Positions 58,801 to 64,000 of a stretch of DNA of 64,000 nucleotides are shown in pieces. The notes under the pieces are model-generated. The model made no database searches and was not told where the DNA came from. It saw only the letters and a program-made list of their open reading frames with translations. This DNA comes from Saccharum officinarum (lineage: Eukaryota; Streptophyta; Magnoliopsida; Poales; Poaceae): assembly GCA_020631735.1 (NCBI GenBank), contig CM036159.1:14423511-14487510 (forward strand), read 5' to 3'. Every line of letters starts with the position of its first letter. The stretch's first letter is position 1. The position numbers and the translations under genes were made by a program.

Positions 58801-61800
58801 AGGAGGGTCAGGGTGTTGAGCTGCTGCCCCCTAACAGTGGCAAAGAGTAAGTGGTGGTGGATAATGTAAATTCTGTGTTCAAAATAAAGGTGCCATGCTT
58901 CCACATACCTATTTACTTTTGAGTTAAAGTTTCTGAACCCTTCGCTTGCACACCACATTTCTTGCCACAGAATCTGTTTCGGAGTCTCATTCATAAGCTC
59001 CAATAGAACTTTTCTTTTAACATCTAGTGGCCAATCTCTTCGTGAGACTACCCTTTTTATCCCTTTTTCTTTCAGTGCTGGTATAATCTTCCCATAGAAC
59101 ATGTCACTTGGACGGGGAACAGGTGCAACAGGGTTGTGAATGTTACCAGTGCTAACTGAAGATAGCTGTGCCTCTGCCTGTGCCTGTGCCAACTGTGAGC
59201 GCTTTTGCCATGATTTGTACACATTGTATATGCTGCTTACATTTTCCACCCACTGGATCAGTCCAGCTCGTCCACTAACTGGTGTAACGGAATAGAACCG
59301 TAATGTGATATTTCGACTTCGAGTGTTGGAAGACGAATACAACAAGCTATTTATTGCCTCCAACAACTGCATTATCCGTGAATCAAGGCGTAAATCTTCC
59401 CGACCCTTGAGAAGGTAAGTGTACCTCTGACCATCTGATCCTTGCAAGATGAGCTTCTTAGGCCTTGTCTTTGTTGAAAGTATTGTCACCTCTTTGCAGA
59501 AGGAAGATACAGTTACAGTGTCATGGTTTCCAGAAAAGGATTCTGAGGAACCAAGTATCTTCTTCTCAAAACCAGGCATTGGAATGTCAGAGGTTGACAA
59601 AACAGCTAGCTGCGGAGCAATTTCACTTAACATTACGCATGACTTTCTTTGATGCGTGGCTAAAGAAGCAGCAATTGAATCAAAAGGTTGCCAAATCTCT
59701 CCTAATGCTGCTGGAGATCCAGGGGGTGTCTTAAGGGTTGTGACTGCAGATTTCAGCTTAGCATTGTATTCTTTATGGAACCACATTTCGTGGGGTGTTT
59801 TTGGTTCACGAGATGTAGACGCCAGACGGCGTTCCAAGGCTACAACTATTGGAGTCATAACAGCAGAATATTTTGCAGCATTGATCTTGTTCTTTTCTGC
59901 TGAACTCAGTGTAGAATTTGCAGCAACCCTTGCAGCTTCGTCTTTAAGTATATTGATTCTCCTCAAAACATCTGCATTTAAATAGAAATTTGGACAATAT
60001 TAGCATCTGCATCTGCCCTCATGAAGTGTAGTTTACAACTTTACATGGCCGAAATATATAGTCATCTAGTCCTTGAGGCCCAGAAGACAGGTTAGTACAG
60101 ATATACCGAAGGCTAGATACAAATCATTTCTACATGTAAATTGTTTTATGCAACAGCAGCTGGACAATATGCTTCCAACTGAACTTACATATGAACTACT
60201 CTACTCCCAGTGACAAGAATTTTTCATTTGCATATAAGCAAATCCTTTAACAGTATTGTTGTTTTGTGCAGCAGTAACTGCATGATATGCTTAGTAGATG
60301 CCGTGACTTTTTTATCTGGCGCGTTTGTAATTTGTTAAGGTGCTAAGTGTGTGGTGCCTGTGCGTGTGGGCTGCAAGCTTGGTGTGCTGGTCTTTGGGGG
60401 ATGTTTTTGTACTTTGGTGTTCTTGTTTCTTCTTGTTAATGCAATGATACACAGCCCTCCTGTATATTCGTGTGTGTGTGTTGGGGTGGGGTGGGGGGGC
60501 CTGTATGCTTCAACAAGAATTTTTTTCATTTGTATACAAGCAATTTCTTTACAGTATAGCAAGCTGAAACTGAAGTATCTCACAAGTCACAAAATCATAA
60601 ACATTCCAGGGGCAACATCAATCCTAATGCATATATGCAGCGAGTTTCATCCTTTCATGGCACTGGAAAGTCTGGAACCTAGTTAACTTATCATGTGCAG
60701 TAGCGTACAACACTAAAAGAACATATGTAATTCCACAAAGCATAGAATAAACAAACGTTAGGGTGCTTTCATGTTGCAGACACCTTTTAAAATCGACTAT
60801 ATTTTACAAATTATATCACCTAACCAATAACATCCTTTTCAAGTCATAAATCAAAAAACATATTACTCTAGTTGGTAGAGACTGACTAGATTGTGAGGGA
60901 AAGAACAGCGGTGTCAAGCAGAGCTGAAACCTTAAACTAAGTCCTATGTAGGTATCTAAGTTTTTAATAAAAGCCGCCTCCTAGTTGATTCATCAGCACA
61001 GCAAGAGGGGAAGGGAGGCTTACCTGAATGGAGATCTTGTAATGTGCTGAGCCATTGTTCCTCCCAAAGAACAGTAATCATACCTAGCTCCTCAATTGCA
61101 AGCTTAACATCTTTAACTAAATTGGGGTATAGCTTAATCTATGGAAAACAGAAAGGTTCCAAATAACATTAATTGGAATAACCGCTTATAGACTAAAGCA
61201 GATAACCATAGTCTAATATGTAAGGTAAAATACCAGAAAGTCTGATATGCGCTGAAGCTCCTCAGAGGGTTCTCCTTCACAAGCACTGATATCAACCAAT
61301 GTAGGATATACAATAGAACAAGGACATAGCTTTCCTAGCTTCAGCAATATGCTCTCCAAATGTTCCCTTACTATCTTCTCAGGGTGGGAACTCAAGCGTG
61401 CAAAAAGTTGAGGTATAATCTCCTGCATATTTCCAAAGCATATAATTATACAGTAAATATTATCATACACCCAAAATTATAGAATATAGGACACTATCAT
61501 GACGTACCTGCCATGGCAATAAAGGAACTGTTGAAAGCCCACTTTCAAGTGTTTCCTTCAGTTCCACCCCATAGTTCAACATTATGTGAAGGAGATACAG
61601 CATCGCACGCATAGTGTAGCTTCTTGTTTTCCCTTTCAAAGCATCATGGTGATATGAAGATTGAAACTCAGTTGATGAATGACAAAGGTACTGAAAATAA
61701 GCATGTGCCGCATGCCCGAAGAGTGATACCCTCCTTTTCCTTAAAGACCGCCATATTTCAGTAAGCTTGCCAATCAAAGGTGCAGTGTCCTTTCCAGAAT

Positions 61801-64000
61801 CACATTTACAAAGAACCACAAGCTCTGATGCTAGAACTGCAGAGGGATCATCACCGTCACGGGCCTCAAAGCCTGGTGCTCCAGCTGCAGTTTCTATCAA
61901 ACTAATTGCCTGTTCAATAAGTAAAGATATGGGGTATTCTGGTGCAGAATTGTAACGCCCTGGTGTCACTGGGTATTCACAACCCACGTGATTTGCATGT
62001 TTATCAGCACAGATACTTCTGATTATTTCCCCCACCTCAGATTTCTCGTCATCTGTCAAGTGATATCTATCCGGGGAGAGTTCAGACTGAAGAACAGGGG
62101 ACAGTGAATTCTGCAAATTTGAATCGGTTCCAGACAGAGAATAACTGGCATGAGCAAAGCACCAGGATGCATAAGCAAGCCAAGCCTTACCCATGCTAGG
62201 GCAAAGTTGCCAGGATATCTTCCGAGCAGTGCCTATGATTTCTTGAGCAAGTGCATGATAATCCAAAGTCGAAACAGACACACTATCACCAGATAGAAGT
62301 TTCTCTTGAAACCCATCAGAATCGCTGAAATCTTTTATTACCTTTGGAATGATTGAATTTAAAGTAGGAGTTGAGTTCTCTTGCTCCATCCAGGTTGAGA
62401 GTTTCAAACAAGCCCTAGCAACTAGTGAATGTGAAGTGCCAATGCCAGATGAACTAACTGTAGACAGAATGCTAGCACGGACCAGTGACCACAGATCAGA
62501 TAAAGCCTCTTCATTATTTCCCTTTTCATGTTTCAGCAAGGCGCCTTCATACTTAATGTTCAATTCAAGTATTTCCTTGTCCATCTCATCAGACGCCTTC
62601 AAAGGATGATCTGTGAGGTACTGGTTTAAACGAGTAGCCAACATAAAGTTGCCCTGCTTTCTAGAAAGACTTGTAAGCTTCTGACAGAGAAGAAGAGTGG
62701 ATAAAGAAGATGGCTGTGTATTACGGTACACTTTGAAGACCTTTAGCCACATGCTGCAATCTTGATGCATTTTATCGACAGGATCATGCAGTGCTTTCAG
62801 TAAAGAATCCATTATTGATTGCGATTGATTAGGTCCATTTCCGCAGGTCAACCCCGAGGCTTCTTCGAATGCAAATATGCAATGAAGCTGGCCAGCGCAA
62901 GCAGCAGCTTCAGGCAATCCATTGAGTGGGACAACAGAGAGTGCTTCATCCAACATCAATTTAGCCTTATCAAGCTCTGCTTTTACGCCCTCTAACTTGC
63001 TATTAGATTGCAGCATTCCACGCAAAAGCATAAGTTCACTTCTCTCAAGTGCGACCTTGGGATCAAGGGTGAGCTCACTGCTGCTTTTCGGAGTCAGGTC
63101 AAGATAACCCCAAGCTGAATGAAAGTCCCCCTCATCAAAGCATGCCATTGCATGAATAGCATTAAGTTCATTGCCAGCACTTGTTAGAGCACCTGAATAA
63201 GGTTTGCCGGCGTGTACAGCACGGAGCACTTGTAACTCAGCAAGCCAACTCTCTAAGCATTTCCAATCTGAAAGGGATGTGTAGCACTCGATAACACGCT
63301 CTATGATGTACTGAATGCCATCAGATTTCATGGAGGTAAGGGCTTCCTCCGATTGCAGTAGATGTGAATAATGTGCAGCAGCCTTTTCATACTGCCCCTG
63401 GGATTGATAGATCAGTCCTGATATCCAGGAGAAGTGATTGTCGCGATCAGGTACGCCCCGAACTAGTTGATTATCTTGCTCAAAGTAAGAGTAGAATGTT
63501 GATGCAGCCCACTTCTGAAGTCCAACTAAGGCATCTGTTTCATGACATCTGCAGAATGCCAGGGAAGCATGCCGGAGGACCTTCAGAACATCTGCTTCTA
63601 ACCTCTCTCTAAAGGCATGATGACTTTCAGTAGCCCCTCCCGTGTGACTGTTGCCTCTGAGGGATGATGCAGCCAGGTTTCTAAGATCTACCAGCCGCAG
63701 TGAACAGTAGTGAATGACTGCATCACTACAATGCATAGCTAATCCTGCATTCAACATTGGATCACAAATTCGTGAAAACCACTCTTCACAAACTCTTTTG
63801 TTTGCATGGAAAAACAAGGAACTTGCTTTTGGTGGGGGTGATAGAACAAAGGAACCTTCATATGCATTGTAAGCATATTTTTTCAATGCCTCAACAAAAT
63901 CCAATAGAAGACGCATTGGCAATAAGCAAATGTCAGCTGGCCCTATATACCTTCCTTCACCTTCCTTAGCTTCCAGCGTCAATACATTTGTTACATCCAA
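37887..64000 (-). CDS. SMG1: SMG1 PI3K-related kinase, 3' part (14 exons; 5' end outside the window)
   Basis: SMG1 phosphorylates UPF1 in nonsense-mediated mRNA decay. Exons, 5' to 3': 61508-beyond 64000, 61234-61422, 61024-61138, 58909-59971, 55358-55805, 54736-54789, 46224-49074, 45670-45783, 45421-45551, 44986-45078, 44456-44728, 38664-39153, 38072-38147, 37887-37986. They sum to 8,490 nt, 2,829 residues and a stop, with every phase consistent. The first exon here encodes helical FAT-type repeats. Exon 58909-59971 holds the FRB-like part ([17 protein letters not shown]) and the kinase N-lobe ([20 protein letters not shown]). Exon 55358-55805 has the catalytic loop [11 protein letters not shown] and metal-binding HIDYN. 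Exon 46224-49074 (950 codons) is the SMG1-type insertion before FATC, with helical heptad-like stretches. FATC ends [10 protein letters not shown]. Introns are GT-AG except intron 10 of this list (AAG/GCTTGT). Retroelements sit in introns 4, 6 and 11. No coding break was seen. The gene is absent from Arabidopsis but kept in most plants. Confidence 0.94.
39371..39485 (+). repeat. 5' LTR of Copia B
   Basis: 115 bp with two GGCCCA motifs, CTATATAG and CTAGGGTTAG. The one difference from the 3' copy is GGCCTATG against GGCCCATG. Confidence 0.95.
39576..40735 (+). pseudogene. gag: Copia B gag remnant and protease start
   Basis: Possible start ATGGCTGACCC at 39576. The frame 39930-40844 carries the coiled segment [20 protein letters not shown] through [11 protein letters not shown]. 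It then runs directly into a Gly/Arg-rich stretch, [13 protein letters not shown], and protease [12 protein letters not shown]. The 600-plus bp that encode the capsid core in Copia A ([15 protein letters not shown] to MEELTQG) are absent. The Gly/Arg and PWPF segments are in one frame here, unlike in Copia A and C. Confidence 0.75.
40736..42660 (+). pseudogene. pol: Copia B protease C-part and integrase
   Basis: After a small loss near 40735 the frame changes and stays open to the RT start. It contains [32 protein letters not shown] and the integrase acids [17 protein letters not shown] and [11 protein letters not shown] Pro/Ala-rich linker follows in which a block around PLVYQRR-type sequence ([24 protein letters not shown]) is duplicated. 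A 1-bp loss near 42628 (DPHWRR then a shifted frame) ends it. Confidence 0.78.
42661..44102 (+). pseudogene. pol: Copia B reverse transcriptase and RNase H
   Basis: RT and RNase H in three open pieces: 42678-42959, 42993-43484 and 43512-44102. They are separated by TAG (42669), TAG (42957, before PAGF) and TGA (43482, inside FTFT-PDITY). [38 protein letters not shown] and [14 protein letters not shown] are clear. FSPVKPATV lacks one Val compared with Copia A and C (3-bp loss). Confidence 0.82.
44189..44303 (+). repeat. 3' LTR of Copia B
   Basis: 115 bp, preceded by ACTGCGGGGGG and followed by the duplication AGTTC. Confidence 0.95.
49159..49271 (-). repeat. 3' LTR of Copia C
   Basis: Identical to 54618-54730. 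It adjoins the polypurine tract (CCCCCCCGCAGTC on the plus strand). Confidence 0.95.
49353..51107 (-). CDS. pol: Copia C reverse transcriptase and RNase H
   Basis: An uninterrupted 584-codon frame: Pro-rich linker ([13 protein letters not shown]), RT with [52 protein letters not shown] and catalytic [12 protein letters not shown]. RNase H follows with [32 protein letters not shown] and [14 protein letters not shown]. It ends [10 protein letters not shown], the usual family C-terminus. It copies element RNA into DNA in the virus-like particle. It is the C-terminal part of the polyprotein and is cut off from gag only by the one-base change near 51187. Confidence 0.88.
   Translation of the reverse strand: MYQRRPRPPPLALPSPPGTPTPPPLSPPARGTPPLYHPPLLHRHPRHVHPMVTRHAAGTLPPRALEASTGDAVVSPVPSSVRDALLDPHWRRAMEEEYAALLANQTWELVPRPPGSNVVTGKWIWTHKRRADGSLERYKARWVLRGFTQRPGVDYDETFSPVVKPATVRTVLSLALARSWPVHQLDVKNAFLHGLLTETVYCSQPAGFIDTTRPDMVCRLNRSLYGLKQAPRAWNHRFAAFLLTLGFLEAKSDTSLFVYHHGADTAYLLLYVDDIVLTASSESLLRRIITALQQEFAMKDLGELHHFLGVTVEHRPTGLLLHQRQYTRDILERAGMTDCNPCSTPVDTQGKLSEAEGPPVADPTAYRSLAGALQYLTFTRPDITYAVQQVCLHMHDPREPHLTALKRLLRYLRGTLDHGLLLHRASSTDLTVYTDADWAGCPDTRRSTSGYAVFLGGNLVSWSSKRQPVVSRSSAEAEYRAVANGVAEAAWLRQLLAELHTPPSRSTLIYCDNVSAVYLSTNPIQHQRTKHVEIDLHFVRDRVAMGEVRVLHVPTTSQFADIFTKGLPSSTFAEFRSSLNIAAG
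51108..54504 (-). pseudogene. gag-pol: Copia C gag, protease and integrase
   Basis: The possible start [16 protein letters not shown] (54504) is equivalent to the Copia A start. It goes out of frame at a C run near 54455, after which SWAQV and the long main frame follow. The gag core ([40 protein letters not shown]), protease [26 protein letters not shown] and integrase DDE residues ([27 protein letters not shown]) are in one frame to about 51187. There six G, against seven in Copia A, shift the frame. A functional start downstream of the C run cannot be excluded. Confidence 0.85.
54618..54730 (-). repeat. 5' LTR of Copia C
   Basis: Its first 91 bp match the Copia A LTR with one difference. 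The last 22 bp (TGAGAGAAGAATTCCTCAAA then CA) are unrelated to those of Copia A. Confidence 0.95.
56063..56395. mobile_element. hAT-type MITE in an SMG1 intron
   Basis: Inverted ends GCCCTGTTTGGATTCATTAG and, at the right, the complement of GCCCTGTTTGGATCCATTAG (18 to 19 of 20 agree). The interior is rich in TTAGCTAGCTAAT words able to fold back. It carries an internal LINE-tail-like piece (56130-56204). An 8-bp duplication was not clear. Confidence 0.68.
56130..56204 (+). repeat. LINE 3'-tail-like fragment inside the MITE
   Basis: TTCTTAATGAGATGACATGC then AGCTCTCCTATGTAGTTCGAG and an A run. It resembles the tails near 24835 and 60440. Confidence 0.45.
56592..56741 (+). repeat. 5' LTR of the TRIM-like element
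   Basis: 150 bp with GGGCC/GGCCCA motifs, ATTAGGGTTAGGGTTGG and a CTATATG TATA-like site. Confidence 0.95.
58143..58292 (+). repeat. 3' LTR of the TRIM-like element
   Basis: Identical to the 5' LTR and followed by AAATA. Confidence 0.95.
60340..60470 (+). repeat. LINE 3'-end-like fragment in an SMG1 intron
   Basis: GTTTCTTCTTGTTAATGCAA then TGATACACAGCCCTCCTGTATATTCG has the word order of grass LINE tails. A GT- and G-rich simple repeat (60471-60500) follows instead of poly(A). Confidence 0.45.

Overview
This is nuclear DNA of a flowering plant, almost certainly a grass. The reasons are intron-rich genes, a very GC-rich single-exon WD40 gene, and plant mitochondrial serine hydroxymethyltransferase and SMG1 genes. 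Long and short Copia retrotransposons primed by initiator-Met tRNA, L1-type LINE pieces and grass-style MITEs fit as well. A panicoid grass (sorghum, sugarcane or Miscanthus type) is my inference; the sequence cannot prove the species.

Layout. 1-16.5 kb is transposon territory. A degenerate GCAACAT-rich element (160-752) is followed by a putative inverted-repeat DNA element (1824-16549). That element carries a decayed zinc-knuckle gene, which is split by a complete 10.6-kb SIRE/Maximus-type Copia element (3949-14523, TSD GCGCC). 18-27.3 kb holds two host genes on the minus strand: a JINGUBANG-like WD40 protein (18049-19530) and a complete 15-exon mitochondrial serine hydroxymethyltransferase (22738-27228). 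A second GCAACAT element and a LINE fragment lie between them. 27.3-37.9 kb is intergenic and contains a short-LTR Copia element (31261-36810, TSD ATAAA).

From 37.9 kb to the end of the window runs the 3' part of SMG1, the PI3K-like kinase of nonsense-mediated mRNA decay, on the minus strand. Fourteen exons encode 2,829 residues, from helical FAT-type repeats through the kinase to FATC. Its phases close exactly across all splice sites. Three retroelements sit in its introns: a gag-deleted Copia (39371-44303), a nearly intact Copia (49159-54730) placed five bases inside a splice donor, and a 1.7-kb non-autonomous LTR element (56592-58292). A MITE and LINE tails are also present.

The host genes are not a functional cluster: one is a signalling/scaffold WD40 protein, one photorespiratory/one-carbon metabolism, one RNA surveillance. 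The points most worth a second look are the Copia insertion that keeps the SMG1 donor through its own target-site duplication; very short LTRs that pack GGCCCA and telo-box-like motifs around a TATA box; a palindrome-rich array upstream of the TATA box in the large LTR; two GC-AG introns; and exchange of the last 22 bp between LTRs of one Copia family. Exon borders were derived by hand from splice consensus, reading phase and protein similarity.
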